A DNA stretch of 64,000 nucleotides from Adineta vaga (GCA_021613535.1 CP075494.1:930001-994000), one strand, 5' to 3'. Numbered from the stretch's first letter, positions 32,575 to 44,773 are shown. Numbers and translations are program-made. The notes: generated by a model from the letters alone, not told the origin.

Positions 32575-33981
32575 AGTTGTAGTTGGAGAATCAATTTAAT
32601 ATAACAGTTAGTAATGTCATACTAGAAGACTGATACCTCTTTATATACCTGTAAAATTACCTTATCTTAATGGAAAAATACCTAAGTTTTATTATTACGA
32701 AATTATTTACGCATAATTATTGCGAAACGTTATCAAGAAATCATGATGATATAAACCATATGTCTTTTCTTCATATACAGGTGATTCATACTTACGCCAT
32801 CTATGAAGCAATATCATAGTTGAGTATTTGTTTCTGTTTTGATGTTTGTTATAGAAGTAGGAATCATTCTATTTTAATTTAATTTGAAGTCTATATCAAA
32901 TAAGAATAACTTTTGATGGATGTTATAGTAAGTAACCGAGATGAAAAGGTTAGCATCAAAATGTGAAGTGAAAGACAAACAAGAAAGCAATAATACCATT
33001 TTTTTGTGTCTCTTGACAACTAGTTGGCAAGTCTTAAGGAAGAAAGAAAAGAAATATGGATGGCCTTCCTTGTTTACCAAGATATTCATTTCAAGATCCA
33101 TATGTCAGTCACACGTTTGATGTTAAAAAATGGTCATCATGCAACTAAATGACCTCAACTAGGGCTAAGTAAGAATTAATCATATTTTGTCGATTAACTA
33201 CATATCTTAAATTGTTATTCGTTGCCAGGTGTGGGTGTATCGTCTTCAACAAAACTCACACCTATACCCATACCCACACTCTCAACACAAAAAATTTCAT
33301 GACTTTCTTATCGTTGAAGAATATTATCAGCTGACAATTTGACATATTGTCTTCGGTGAATCACTAACAATAAATAAGGCTTGTTATTCAATAATAGTTT
33401 TCATATTGTTCTGTTGATTTCTAATTTCATTCCTATACAGTATGTTAATACTAAAATGAGAGCGCATTTTGCTAGATTTAGCTATTTTATTTCTTGAATC
33501 GGATAGCTTTTACTGCAACTTAATGAGTTTGTTTTACGTTTCAAAAACATTTTGGCATTTCGAAACCCTGTGTTTGCTGTCTCTGTCGTGAGTTTAGTGT
33601 GAAACTATTAGAATATATTATAACACTTGACATATTTTGTATTCTATAACAAAATCACTTTTCTACTTTGAGAAACTGAAGTCGAAAAGTGCAAGTCAAT
33701 CTCTGCAAGAAGACATCGCAGTCTTGACGGTGTGTGTATTTCATGTTTATCAACACCCTCACGTTTTAGAAAAAAACCACAACGTAGGTAAAGTTTTTCT
33801 TCTAATTAGTATCATTATTGTTCGTTGATTAAAATACATTCGAAAGAATAAAACATGAAAATTCTGATTAAATTGATCTGGTAAACTGGACTACGAGGAT
33901 AGATGTTAGTGTGAATTATAAAGATATACTCACATCGACACCTATTGTTTTAAAACTGATGTTGTAAATGTATGAAATAGT
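32575..33981. other. Intergenic with one foldback
   Basis: No gene recognised. The foldback at 33227-33283 is the only distinct structure; the eS30 promoter should lie at its left end. Confidence 0.4.
33227..33283. repeat. Telomere-like foldback
   Basis: AGGTGTGGGTGTAT arm, loop CGTCTTCAACAAA, then ACTCACACCTATACCCATAC and a CCCACACTCTC end. Confidence 0.75.
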
Positions 33982-34617
33982 TTATTTTATTGCTTTGTAA
34001 TATGAATATGTACCAATTTTCGTATTGATAAAATCTATTTCATTGACATTTTTAAAGCCTACTTGTTCCATATATTTTGGTAAAAGACCATTAATATTGT
34101 CATTAGTAGTTTTAAAACCATCAAGAATTTGAATAAAATAAAAAGCAAATCGCATAGTTTTCGATTTAGCTTGTCCCCAATCTCCAATAATAAGTTATCC
34201 ACCATTTGGTTTTAATACACGAAAAATTTCTCTCAAACAAAATAATTTCGTTTCTTTGTCAAGTTGATGAAAAACTAATGAACTAAAGACTTTATCAAAT
34301 GAATTGGTAGTATATGAAAGTGTTTTTCCATCATAAAGATCTGGAGTTATATCAAAATCATGTTTTCTTATTTTATATTCTGCAATAGCTTTGACTTTTG
34401 GATCAATATCAATACCAATAAATTTTGATTTCTTGTTTCTTTGATAAGCAAGAATTAAATTTTGTCCAATTCCAAATCCAAATTCTAAGATCCTTTCTCC
34501 ATTATTAAGTTTTGTTCTAAATTTAGTTTCAGGCATTGTTAGTTTAATTGTTAAATCATAAAACTTTGTCAACCAATCATAACCTAATGCTGGAATAAAT
34601 TTTTTCTTGTCTGACAT
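33982..34617 (-). pseudogene. Class I SAM-dependent methyltransferase with one in-frame stop
   Basis: Starts with ATG at 34617. Motif I is LEFGFGIGQNL, followed by the acidic motif FIGIDIDP and motif-III-like FDKVFSSLVFHQL, then LREIFRVLKPNGG, the usual post-IV motif of ubiquinone/menaquinone-type small-molecule methyltransferases. Immediately after NGG a TAA (34195-34197) stops the frame, yet homologous sequence continues in the same frame (LIIGDWGQ, matching the family's LxIxDWG) to a TAA at 33982-33984, for 211 codons in all. One nonsense change therefore separates it from an intact gene. It could be a young pseudogene, an allelic variant or a sequencing error. Substrate unknown. Confidence 0.75.
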
Positions 34618-34782
34618 ATTTATTAAACTGTTTAGCTTTAATGTTGATAATCACGTCGACGAAGTTTCCATGAAAAGCGAATATCGCGGATTTTATTCTG
34701 ACAAAATTTTTGTCATTACATAGATGGTTATATACTGTTGATAGATAAAGTGAAGATAACAATATAAAAGAAAAGGCGTTGA

Positions 34783-34858
34783 TGTGTGTAGGTGTGGGTG
34801 TGGGTGTGGGTGTGGGTGTGGAAGAGAGACATACCCACACCCACACCCACCCCACCCG
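34783..34858. repeat. Telomere-like foldback with four perfect units
   Basis: Four GGTGTG-phase TGTGGG units, loop GAAGAGAGACAT, then ACCCACACCCACACCCACCC. It is among the least decayed copies. Confidence 0.85.
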
Positions 34859-35094
34859 CTTCTGCTTGTTTATGTATGGTTGATTGCCGTCGAATCATGT
34901 CGTCGCCGCACATTTTGAATGCTCGTGTACGTCTTGTATCACCAACAAAATCGGTCTCTCTCATATCAAGCGACTTTCGTTCTTTCCGATCGAATCGTAA
35001 GAATCGGTGGCAGGTGTTTTCTTTTTCTCTTTGCGCACCAGCAGCTGTTGCCAAAGGTAACTCCAATTTTTCAGTCGCCTTATCGCCGTTGCTC
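34859..35094. other. Unique segment between two telomere-like arrays
   Basis: About 235 bp of higher GC than its surroundings, open on both strands in at least one frame but resembling no protein I know. Both borders are telomere-like arrays. Confidence 0.35.
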
Positions 35095-35117
35095 GTGTGG
35101 GTGTGGGTGTGGGTGTC
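35095..35117 (+). repeat. Telomere-like G-rich array
   Basis: Three and a half perfect GTGTGG units without an adjacent C-rich arm. Confidence 0.8.
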
Positions 35118-35235
35118 TGCATCCAGTAAAGACAACTACAAAGCATGGGTTAGGTTCTCAAAAAAACTGAATCTGGAGTGAAATGACTACTCTACCTGTA
35201 TAGAGTGGGTGTGAAGTTTATAAAATAGAGAATGA

Positions 35236-35331
35236 CTTGCAGCGGGACAGTGGGTGTAGAATGGGACTGATGTTGCAGCGGGACAGTGGGTGTAGAATGG
35301 GACTGGAGTTGCAGCGGGACAGTGGGAGTGG
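35236..35331 (+). repeat. 36-37 bp tandem repeat, about 2.7 copies
   Basis: Units begin with TTGCAGCGGGACAGTGGG at about 35236, 35273 and 35309, nearly identical to each other. No ORF is associated. Confidence 0.8.
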
Positions 35332-35648
35332 ATTTAAAAGGAACAGAGCTGTATATCGTATGCATAGCGAGACAAAATCAGTAGAAAAGAACTAATGAAG
35401 AGATGCGAAGGTCTGAAAAAAAGACCTGGTGCATGACGTGAAAAGGGATATAGGAAGGATCTCAGTACGGAGGAGAAAGACGTGTAGAAGACAGGTAACG
35501 TACGCTGAGTGACGACCTGAAAGATTACACTAACTAAGTCAGGGTGGCAAAGGAGGGTGTGAGGATTTTTTGATACACGACGGATAAATACGAACGGAGA
35601 GGTCCTGTGGGTGATAAGAAAAGCACTGCTGTAGATAGAAAACGTAAA

Positions 35649-36143
35649 TTATGTCGTTTTTGCAGCGGGTATCTCCGCTAGTCTTTCAATAGAATAGCTT
35701 TTAGTAGATAATTCAATGTCAGAAAATACATCGTAAAAACTGGTAATGTGTTTTCCACCTCGACCTTCACTAATAAATTCACCAAAATTACTGGATAAAA
35801 ATATGTTGGCCCATTTATTAGCTGTTTTAGTCGTTAATGCACCAATCTTTTTAAAAAAGTCATCGCATTTAAGCCAATTTATATCAAAATAACGAAGAGT
35901 CATATATAATAAAACAGTAACAAGTTTTGAACCAATTTTGTCTTTAATCAATTCGAAAATATCCCCAATATCATCGACTTTTAACTTATCAATAAAGCGA
36001 AGAAACTCAAAACTATCATCATCTTCATCCTGACTAGTTTCTTCTTCAGATGTGTTCTCACATTCTGATAACACTCGTTGTTTATGCCAGCGTCTTTGTA
36101 TGTACGTGCGTCCTAAGGAACGACGTTTTCTTAGTTTTGGCAT
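35649..36143 (-). mobile_element. N-terminal fragment of a DDE-type transposase-like protein
   Basis: The frame starts MPKLRKRRSLGR and has a basic then acidic N-terminus. It then enters a region (VLLYMTLRYFDINWLKCDDF, KKIGALTTKTANKWANIFL, GRGGKH) that I associate with the N-terminal half of a family of animal DDE-superfamily transposon proteins with the signature LRxFxxxW...F...IG...A.KW...ERGGK. The catalytic DDE region is missing: after SIERLAEIPAAKTT the frame simply ends, so this is a truncated copy. The assignment rests on remembered family pattern and needs a search. Confidence 0.45.
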
Positions 36144-37117
36144 AATGCTAAATAAATAATGAAAAATAGTTTAGAATGTTTCTGAAGTGACTTGCTCGAA
36201 TCATAAAATTAACCTTTTCGTTTCAAGTAAATATACGTTAATAAAAAAAGTAATTCAAATAACCATATTTATAGAAAAAAGAACAGAACAATCTATAACA
36301 CTAACAAATGTGTAACATTCTATTCGATGAGTCATCGACAATGATTCATCCAATCATAAAGAGAACACATATAGCAAAGGAAAAGAACAGAACGCAAGAA
36401 TACGTAGGCAACTATATGTGTAACGGAAAAGGATGTGTTCAGCCTAAACAGAAAAAAAATACATATTTATGCACACGCACTCATATATATATATAGATGA
36501 AAGAAAACCGAAATGAAACATATCGGAGGAACAGCAAAAATATCCTTAAAAGAGGATGAAAAATGTTATGAAACTTAATCCTTACCGCTATCTTATACAG
36601 CGAAACAATATAGAAGATTGAACGGGGCAGGCAGTAGATTTACAAAGAAATATATGTAATAAATCTAGTTAATTCAGTTTGCCTGATGAAGAAAAACGGT
36701 CAAGAGAGTCTTGTTTATATAAGTTTGGACAGCCGTTTAATTATATCTACAAGCAATTTAAACAAATACGTAGTTAACGATATGTAAACAATCTTAATCT
36801 AACTCATTTTCCAGAAAACTACAAAATAATTTGATTTCAACATCTAAGCAGTGAGTAAACAAATTTACATCCACATCCTAATAGAAAAATTAAGTTAATT
36901 AATACTTTTCAATTAATATCCAATTAGAACACAGATGCCTCTCAATTATTTTACTTTTTGTAGACATATCTACACCTGCGTTTACTTCAGAACAGGATAC
37001 AAGAAAAATACTCAACCTTTTCATGTGAGCATTTCCTCTTCAATATCTAAAAATTATTAATTATGTAATTCATCGGAATGTTTATTATTACTATTATTCC
37101 TGAACACCCATTTCGGA
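36144..37117. other. Intergenic, nothing recognised
   Basis: AT-rich sequence with short random frames only. Confidence 0.4.
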
Positions 37118-37657
37118 ATGACTACAACCAACAGTCAAATCGGTCATGATCCAAACGAAGCATCATTTGAAAATAATGGAAACGAGTCTACCTTCAATCA
37201 ATTCTTCGCCAATGAAATGATAACTACAAGTCAATCATTATCAGTTATATTTAATCCTGTAAATATGGTTCCAAGTCAACTACCAGCAATTACGAACACC
37301 TCCGGACAGAATTCTCTAAACCGAAGACAACAAGGACCACGAAGTTTACAACACCGATACTACCAACAACTACATCGACGAAGCTATCGTTAACGTCGAA
37401 GTGCACAAAGAAGACAGGAACAATATGAGCAATGGTATGAAGGTCAACATCAACGGCAACTAGAACGCGAACAAAATCGGCAACAGCAACTACAAACAAC
37501 AATGGACCGTTGGGAACAAGACTAAATCAATGAACTTGCAGGAATGCAAGAGGAAGTCCAACAACTTGATGAAATTGATGCCGCTGAAAGATGAAAAGAG
37601 GAGAAAGAACAAAATGAAGTGCAACAATGTGATAAGGGAAGATCAACACTAGAGTAA
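37118..37657 (+). pseudogene. Gln-rich protein, broken paralog of 38316-38957
   Basis: Begins ATGACTACAACC with MTTTNSQIG, closely resembling MDTNNSQLG of the downstream gene. The single frame continues with Gln/Arg/Glu-rich sequence to a TAA at 37655-37657 but contains three internal stops at 37391 (TAA), 37523 (TAA) and 37592 (TGA). All lie in one frame and all could have arisen from Gln or Arg codons. Function of the family is unknown; no domain or signal peptide is visible. The two copies are about 1.2 kb apart in the same orientation, so they look like a tandem duplication with decay of the first. Confidence 0.6.
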
Positions 37658-38315
37658 TGAGAAGATATCACATTTTTATTTCAATAATTCAATACAATCC
37701 AAATTACTTTTAAACTCAACTTTTATCTTACAATCATCACGGTGCTATATAGACTTCCATTACAACTATATATTTCATCTTCGATATCTATAATTCAACA
37801 TTCCTATTGTGATCACCATTTCAATTCTATTCTCTATAAACTGAAAGCATTTGAATAGAGTAAAGTGTTCTCTTATGTTTATTAATATTCTTCAAATTCA
37901 CTCCATATTCACCATTTAAAATTGTTTAATTTACATTTTATATTCTAGATACATGTACGATTCCATTTAATTTTCTACAAAGGATATTGAATTACTTTAC
38001 ATCAATATTATATCTACATCTAAGCAACTCTCAACACACGAATCACTTATATTTTTATTTCAATTTTCAACTGTTCGACGTAAATCGTAGACCATTAATT
38101 ATTATTCCAAAAAATAAATAGAACCATCATTCTGGTAACTGTTTATATCCTAAATGTATTTAGCTTCTGTTATATGTTATAGATATATACGATTTAATTC
38201 AGTTTCGTCTGAAAAAGATATCATATTCTTTAACGTAAACTCCGCTTCAATATTTATAAAAAGCATGTAAAGGTCGAAGTTGTTCTTTCTTATGTTCAAA
38301 CGTTTATTTTAGAAT
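37658..38315. other. Spacer between the Gln-rich paralogs
   Basis: AT-rich, no gene recognised; presumably holds the promoter of the downstream copy. Confidence 0.4.
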
Positions 38316-38957
38316 ATGGATACAAATAACAGTCAGCTCGGATGTACTCCATCAGAACCATTAATTTCAAATAATGAGAACCAATCCAATATTGATCTAC
38401 TGATATCTGTCGAGAATGGAACTGTAAACCGACCATTCACACAACTTACAACAACTGATAGAATTTCGAGTCGACTATCAACAATTCAAGCTCCTCAACG
38501 ATACGATAGTACACTCAGACCACGACATGCACGACGAGGTAGACCATATCACTCTCGACACGAACAGCGACGGCTTCGAATGCAGCATATCAGTAGTCAA
38601 AGATATGAACGATCTATTGAATACCAATGTCCAAATAGAGATCGATCACCGCACCACAATGGTAAATTTCAATATCATCAGTCATTCGTCAATCGAACAG
38701 ATCGAGTGACTTACAGAACACATTTACCAATGATACAGGACGAAATTGAGCAGATAAATCAAACTCAAACGGTCGAAAACGAACAACAAAAACAAGAACA
38801 ATTTCGACGTGACGATTTGGAACAAGATCAATTGAACGAACATCGTGGAATAACTATTCCACAAGATATAGAAATAGTAGAAAACGAAATCGAACAAATG
38901 GATCAAATTAATATGACACATGCCGTACACCAAAAAGAAGAAGAAGAGCATCAATGA
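38316..38957 (+). CDS. Gln/Glu/Arg-rich protein of unknown function
   Basis: A 213-residue intact frame from ATG to TGA. The N-terminal 70 residues are polar (Ser/Thr/Asn); the middle (about 70-130) is Arg/His/Tyr-rich (RPRHARRGRPYHSRHEQRRL) and may bind nucleic acid. The C-terminal third is acidic and glutamine-rich with coiled-coil character (EIEQINQTQTVENEQQKQEQ). No known domain is apparent. It pairs with the decayed copy at 37118-37657, and that relationship is the best evidence that it is a real gene. Confidence 0.5.
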   Translation: MDTNNSQLGCTPSEPLISNNENQSNIDLLISVENGTVNRPFTQLTTTDRISSRLSTIQAPQRYDSTLRPRHARRGRPYHSRHEQRRLRMQHISSQRYERSIEYQCPNRDRSPHHNGKFQYHQSFVNRTDRVTYRTHLPMIQDEIEQINQTQTVENEQQKQEQFRRDDLEQDQLNEHRGITIPQDIEIVENEIEQMDQINMTHAVHQKEEEEHQ

Positions 38958-39539
38958 AATACGGAACAATTTATACAGTTGCAGTAATGGGAACATATAA
39001 TAATCTTGACTAATTAATCAAATCGACACTAGATATACGGTTTACTCCATCATATAATTCATCGCTAATCTCATATTTCTCATAAATATTCACTCACCCA
39101 AGATTAATCCAATCAATATCATATCAGTTTATCAATGTTCTGAAACAATATTCACCTTATTCTAATCCAATTCAATTTATAAACCATTTCAAACAAACTT
39201 TGTCAAAACACGAAAACTATATGTAACTGATAAAAAACACCACGAAAATTTTTAGAATAAATCTTCGCTAATACTCAAAAGTTTTCATCATTTTAAAATA
39301 GATTTTCGCTCAAGTAGTTTTTTTTCAAATTTTATATCACTTGCATGTAGCAATTAATATTATCCGCAAATCATCGTAGCTGAAATAAAACCAATTATGA
39401 TACCCATGACAGACTCGAATCCTAAAGATCAGTTTATTTTTGACTTATCTTTATCGATCAACTTTATCCTGAATTTTGTTTTCGGTTTTTCTTCAGATTT
39501 TTTGGTCTAATCGTTTACTTTTATTGTTTTGGAAACAAC

Positions 39540-40529
39540 ATGACTAATTACTATATATTTCGTAACGACATTAATTTCTATGGATTTCATCGACCACTCA
39601 ACTATTCTGATATATTTAACAACGATATGGACGAACATCTAGCGCAATTATATCTACATCGAATGAAAATCAAACCACTTCGAGTGAATCGTACGGTAGC
39701 TCCATTCGCTGAAGGTTGCCCTCTTGCAAACACAACTACTTCGATGTTTAATCGAACTCAATTGTTTACACATTCTTTATCAAATAAGTATTTTACAGAT
39801 CTGGCACAAAAATATCGACAAACTATTATCATTAGTCTAATATTGGTTTTCATGCTTTTACTCTTACTTACCTTTATTGTAAGCAGACTTCTCTCGGGCA
39901 AAAGCAAGTCTTTTTCACCAACATCATTATTGGATAGTAAGTTTCTTCAATTTGTTTCTCGGTTTTGATGCTTATACCAAAGAATGAATGAAACTATATG
40001 CAAACATACCTATATAGATGTATACACAGATATACCCATAGCAAATGATCCCAGATTTATGCACTACATTGATTGTATCTCGCAGTATTCGGATGAAATA
40101 AGCATGCTCAACGAGCAAGAAAATAGATGGAAAGAAAAAGTAAGTAAAATCAAAATGTTTTCGTTTTTTCTTCTTACTTAAAATTACTTTATCACAATCA
40201 TAGATCATCAAATCATATGATTACGATTATCTTCCATGTCATTTTGATCAATAACCGTGTCGCGGCCTTCAAGATAATTCGAATACAATATACACAAAGC
40301 CTCTAATAACAACATTCAATTAAACATTTAAATGACGTTGTTCGATTTCTCTTTTGTTTTTCTCGTAAATGCCTAAAATTCATAGTATCTAGTCGTAGAA
40401 AGTACCATTCTAACAATTTACTAATATGAAACTTTTCTCTTTCAGATATTTCAAACATATTTATCTTTCTATCTATACATTATTAACATATGGCATTTTA
40501 TCAAAAACCAGGATGGGATCAACTATTAA
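39540..40529 (+). CDS. Small single-pass membrane protein, unknown
   Basis: Inferred three exons: 39540-39936, 40030-40139 and 40446-40529. Introns are GT-AG with phase-compatible junctions, and the exons continue polar sequence (IPIANDPRFMHYIDCISQY) before a TAA. The first exon encodes a hydrophilic N-terminal region with possible glycosylation sites (NRT, NTT, NRT) and one strong membrane helix (TIIISLILVFMLLLLLTFIV). No signal peptide is seen, so it is probably type III or tail-anchored in orientation. I recognise no family. Unspliced, the frame would end at 39968; the third exon is the least certain. Confidence 0.45.
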
Positions 40530-41501
40530 AAGTAATCTTTAAGAGAAAAGAATTACTAGGTGAATTAGCTGACGAATTAGAAATAAAAAGCGACTTTATT
40601 AATTTTTAAAATCAATCACATCTCGTTTTCATTACAATGATGAGTGAAAATATCGATGATATCATCGAATCATATAATAACGATTCAAAAAAAATACCGA
40701 CTGACTATACTCTTAATAATAGTAAAAATAATTTCCTTATAAGTCTCATATTAATTATAAACACTGAATAAAACAAATTATTTAATCTATTTTGCTCAGG
40801 TTAATATGGTTCTTCTAGATACTCTTCACTGTTAAAATAATCTTTTTTATGGAACAAATGTTCGATCATCATGAATCCAAATAATCAAATTAAAGTAGCA
40901 TTTCTAATTGTTTGCGTTAATAAAAGAAAGTTTATGAAGTTTTTCAAACAAAAACTACAGTGTGTAAAAGCTGATTATGTGATTGGTGAATAACTTCGAA
41001 ATATAGATCTGATTCAATAAAGCACCCAAAATCAGATTTTAGGATTGACATACCTAAACAAATATATAAAGTGAACGTTTTAGTAACACATATACACTTC
41101 TCTATCTAGTCAGAGGAATGTAAGAAAATCATCTCAGAAAATGCCAACCAACGTCACACTATCACAACTCATTGCAATAAATATACCATATTAAAAATAA
41201 TTTCAAACCAACACAAAAGAATTCCACTCAATGAATTTCTTACCCAACAACGTTCACCTTTCCCCTTTCGAAACTTGGATGATTTCCTCACTTCAATTCT
41301 CATTACAACAAAACAACAAAACCTTCTTCTCATTTGTGATACTTCCCAGTGTACACACCTATGTTAACTTTATCATTTTTCATAAATTATGCGGTACCAT
41401 TAGGTGTAGCGTATTTTGGTGATTATCGAATGATAAACAAATTCATATGATCTAAAGTCTTCCTAGCTGAGGATGAAATCTAGATTATGGTAGCTAGTAC
41501 A

Positions 41502-41526
41502 CACCCCACACCCACACCCACACCCT
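41502..41526 (-). repeat. Telomere-like C-rich array
   Basis: CCCCACACCCACACCCACAC array without a G-rich partner. Confidence 0.75.
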
Positions 41527-41642
41527 ATTTAGATGTTCAAGTCGTTTAGATTTCATCCTTAGGTAACAAGTAGACGGCTCAATGAAGTATGAAAAACTTG
41601 AGAAACACTTATGCTCTCGCACCTTTCTTTCAGAACTTTGAT

Positions 41643-41718
41643 CGTGGGTGTAGGTGTACTATTAGTCAGTTATCTATACCCACACACACGTCCACACTCA
41701 CACCCACGCCCACACTCA
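41643..41718. repeat. Telomere-like foldback
   Basis: CGTGGGTGTAGGTGT arm, loop of about 23 bp (ACTATTAGTCAGTTATCTAT), then a long decayed C-rich arm ACCCACACACACG...CACACTC. It lies about 140 bp 3' of the helical-family copy A stop. Confidence 0.75.
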
Positions 41719-41858
41719 ATTTTCGTATGTGTCGTAACCGAGAATAGATAAGATGAAAGATTATTTTTAGCTGTCTCGAAAACTCACGTTGAGCTCACAT
41801 TATTCGCCACATCTTCGCTCTCATTTCTGAGCAAAATAAATTACAACTCGGTTTTTTT

Positions 41859-44098
41859 TCAGAACAGTGATTGACGAAAACCAACCACCTGATTAACTAT
41901 ATGTTCACTCGATGTAATATAGTATTGTTTGGCTAATGTAACCAAACTGTCAGCCGCAATGTTTGTAATTTCACTGCCCTGATCCAGAAGGGTGATGAAG
42001 AATTCATGATCTAGTGGATCGTTTAGATAATCAGTCAGTACTGCGTATTGAAGAATATCGATGAATTGCTCTGCAATAATCTGAATAAAAGAAAAAGCAA
42101 TATAGTACGAACTTGTCGACAATATAACAACTCGGATAACTGTCATACCTTTTGAATATGACCAGTATTCATGTTCAAATAGGCGAAGAACCGAATAATC
42201 TTAGTCCATTGCTCTCGGATCGAATTAATCTGTCTGACCAACTCCAACAGTGGATTCATCGTTCCTTCAGAATTCAATGCTCTCGAAGTGAATATTGCCA
42301 TTTCATCAATGAACTTAGTTAACTCATTTTCTTTGGAAAACTGCTGTCGGATACGTCGATTATGGACTTTTTCGATTTTCCGCATTTGCTCTCGATGAGG
42401 TTCATTTATTCTGATGACATTTTTAAACTTGGTATTCTGGATTGTTGGTGATAAATTTTTCAATTTGTTGTACATCCAACTGACTGCGGAAACAGAAGCG
42501 AATATTTTATCGATGCTGAAATCAATATTATCACCGAACAAGTTCGATTCATTATCGACAACAGTAGATGCAGACGAATCGGTGATGTGTTGGGTTGCTT
42601 CTCCATACACTTTCTCCGCGCTAGTAAGAACATTTGTGAATGCAGGATATTGACTGTCAATGTTGTTGTTATTGTTTTGAAAATACGGCAGGTCGACAGA
42701 AGCCGGAGCTTTTTGCGTTCGTATGTGAGGAATGACTGCTATGTGCGACGCATGAGTCGTAATACTCAGTTCAATAACTTCATCCAATAAATCAAAGACA
42801 GAGAAGAAACGCTGAAGAGTCGATCTCGTCACATCGACAATTTCGACACCCACCTGGCTGAGACTTTCGCTTGTACGTGGTAACATCAACTTACGCATGG
42901 TGTCTGATGCCGAAGTAGCAAATTTTACAGCTGCTTTTACATGTGTTGGAACTTGCTGGGCGATCGACTGAATTCGATGCGTTGCAGTATTAGCAATTGT
43001 TAGAGCATTGTGCATATCAGAATTCAGTTGAACAAGAGTAGCACGGATGCTATTTGGATGTCTATTTCAAATAAAGTTTTAAAATAGCCGTAAACTGATG
43101 AAATACTATTTCCTTTTACTTTATATACTTATAGACATATGCGAAAGGTGTCTGAAATGGAAAATCTAGTTTGTCAGCAATCACCATCAAGTTATCCATA
43201 TGATTGAAAAGAATCGGAACTGATGTCAACAAAGTTTGCAGTTCATCATCCATATATTTCTGATACATTAGCTGATCGTCCAGGAAGAGATAGAAAACGT
43301 CGTTGATAGTAGGAAGTAGAGTACCTAGAAAGGAAAAATACTCGTTAAATTAATGTTCGTGAAACATGAACGTGATAATTTCTGCGGCCAATTGTCGCTT
43401 TTGATGTTTATTACTATCGAGATCGATGACAGAATGATTTCTTAAAGATAATGGTGAAAATGGGTATGGGTATGGGTGTGGGAGTGAGTGGGGTGTGGTA
43501 TAAATATTATATCCATCCCGCATTCACACGCCCGCCCACCCTCGCTCACATACACACCCTCACCCACACCCACACCCTCAAGATGGTGGATATGGATGTG
43601 AGCGCTATATTCATCTTCCACCCACCCAACCACTGCATACTCAGATCCACACCTACAAGATTTGTACTAAGGTTTTTATGAAAAATTGAGCTCTCTCATT
43701 CAGTAGCTATGTTACAGTGAAGTATTCTATGTCGAATTGTGCTACTCAATTGAATATGATATTGGGAGTTGTCATATCTTGTTCTTAACTGAAAATCGAG
43801 TTTTTCTTCAGAACTAAAAGTCGTAACAGGGGTAGAGTTTAAAACATTTTTCATCTCGTATAATTATAAGGAAGTCGTTTTGAAGGTATTTATATATCAT
43901 TTTACCGTTTTTTTTCCAGTCTTGTTTGCTATCGTTTATTGTTGGAACAGTAACGATCTCTCTGGTACTAACATGTGAAGCCGATTTGATATAAACATCG
44001 AATAAGGGAACTCCATCTGTGTTCAAGAACAATATATTAGCTGCTGATTGTGCACAGGTTGATACGATCATCATCATCTTCAGTCCGAAAAGCAACAT
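41859..44098 (-). CDS. Secreted helical protein family, copy A
   Basis: Four exons on the minus strand: 43906-44098, 43129-43324, 42149-43061 and 41859-42080. All introns are GT-AG; together they give 508 codons in frame. A signal peptide ends near CAQSA. The body is almost wholly helical with no domain I can name. It shares with copies B and C the blocks H/YPxSxxTLxQV, LML/MLP plus T or S, QWxxIxRFF and the block around NI-A/S-NEYM. Secretion, helical bundle and a mid-protein hydrophobic helix recall alpha-helical pore-forming proteins, but this is only an architectural resemblance and not a homology claim. The gene appears intact. Intron 1 (43325-43905) carries a foldback. Confidence 0.7.
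43459..43631. repeat. Compound telomere-like foldback inside an intron
   Basis: G-rich arm GGGTATGGGTATGGGTGTGG, loop, a long C-rich arm ending ACCCACACCCTCAAGATG, then a second smaller inverted pair GGTGGATATGGATGTG / CTTCCACCCACCC. It lies within intron 1 of copy A, so it is presumably transcribed and spliced out. Confidence 0.8.
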
Positions 44099-44422
44099 GC
44101 ACAGGCATTCTGAAAAATGGCAAACAACTTTTTTAATATGACATAAGTACGGGCTCACTTAATGTCATTATTATTGCTTGAGATATAAATCGTTAAATGA
44201 ATGCTTTCGTACTTGTAAAAATTTCAAAGATATTTATGTCACAGTCGATCTGAAGCAGATGCTGGTAACCGAAAAAAGTTCGCATTGACGAAATAGGACA
44301 TGTGCTTGTTCTCTGAATATTTTTATTTATGAAGCATACAATATACTGAGTCAATATAAGATTTATAAAACAAAGTATGTATATAGTGTGTTTGGTGGGA
44401 GCACGACAGATGGGAGAAAATA

Positions 44423-44686
44423 TTGACGTTGATATCATTGCTTCTTTCGTTGGTGTTCTTTATAAGCGAGAGCGAGTGTAGATTAATCATTTCTTCTCAA
44501 ACACCCATATCTCTTGACTTGAACGCACCAAGGCATAATTACACCCAAGCTCTTGTTTCTAGCATTGACGCAGACACTTTACACGTTGGAAAAGATCGAG
44601 AATTTGTAACGTGTCTTTTTCTTGCAAAACAAATCCTCTTCAAAATAATAGAAGTTTGCTACTTAAGTCCTCTTTCCAATCTCTGA
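44423..44686 (+). pseudogene. First-exon fragment of the helical family
   Basis: The frame starts with a signal-like hydrophobic stretch (LISLLLSLVFFISESEC) and continues with sequence that lines up with the first exon of copies A and C (TYVETITRMTANELINLP-like pattern). No in-frame ATG is present before an upstream stop. Sixteen bases after its end the telomere-like foldback at 44703 begins, and no further exons follow. It is best read as a truncated, non-functional copy. Confidence 0.4.
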
Positions 44687-44702
44687 AAAAATGTTCTCGA
44701 TT

Positions 44703-44773
44703 TGGGTGTGCACGTGGGTGTGAGCGATGCAGGTGTCGGTATAGTTACTTAGATTTATTTTGCACCCACCCTA
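44703..44773. repeat. Telomere-like foldback
   Basis: GGGTGTGCACGTGGGTGTGAG arm, GGTGTCGG, an AT-rich loop of about 22 bp, then GCACCCACCCT. The C-rich arm is short. Confidence 0.7.

Larger units (their letters stand above)
40530..41858. other. Intergenic with two foldbacks
   Basis: Contains telomere-like repeats at 41502-41526 and 41643-41718. Short frames near 40620-40770 are not convincing. Confidence 0.4.

Noticed and set aside
34577-35181. Overlapping frames rich in WVWVW or PTPTP/HTHTH on both strands
   Set aside because: They are translations of the telomere-like repeats and have no independent support as proteins.
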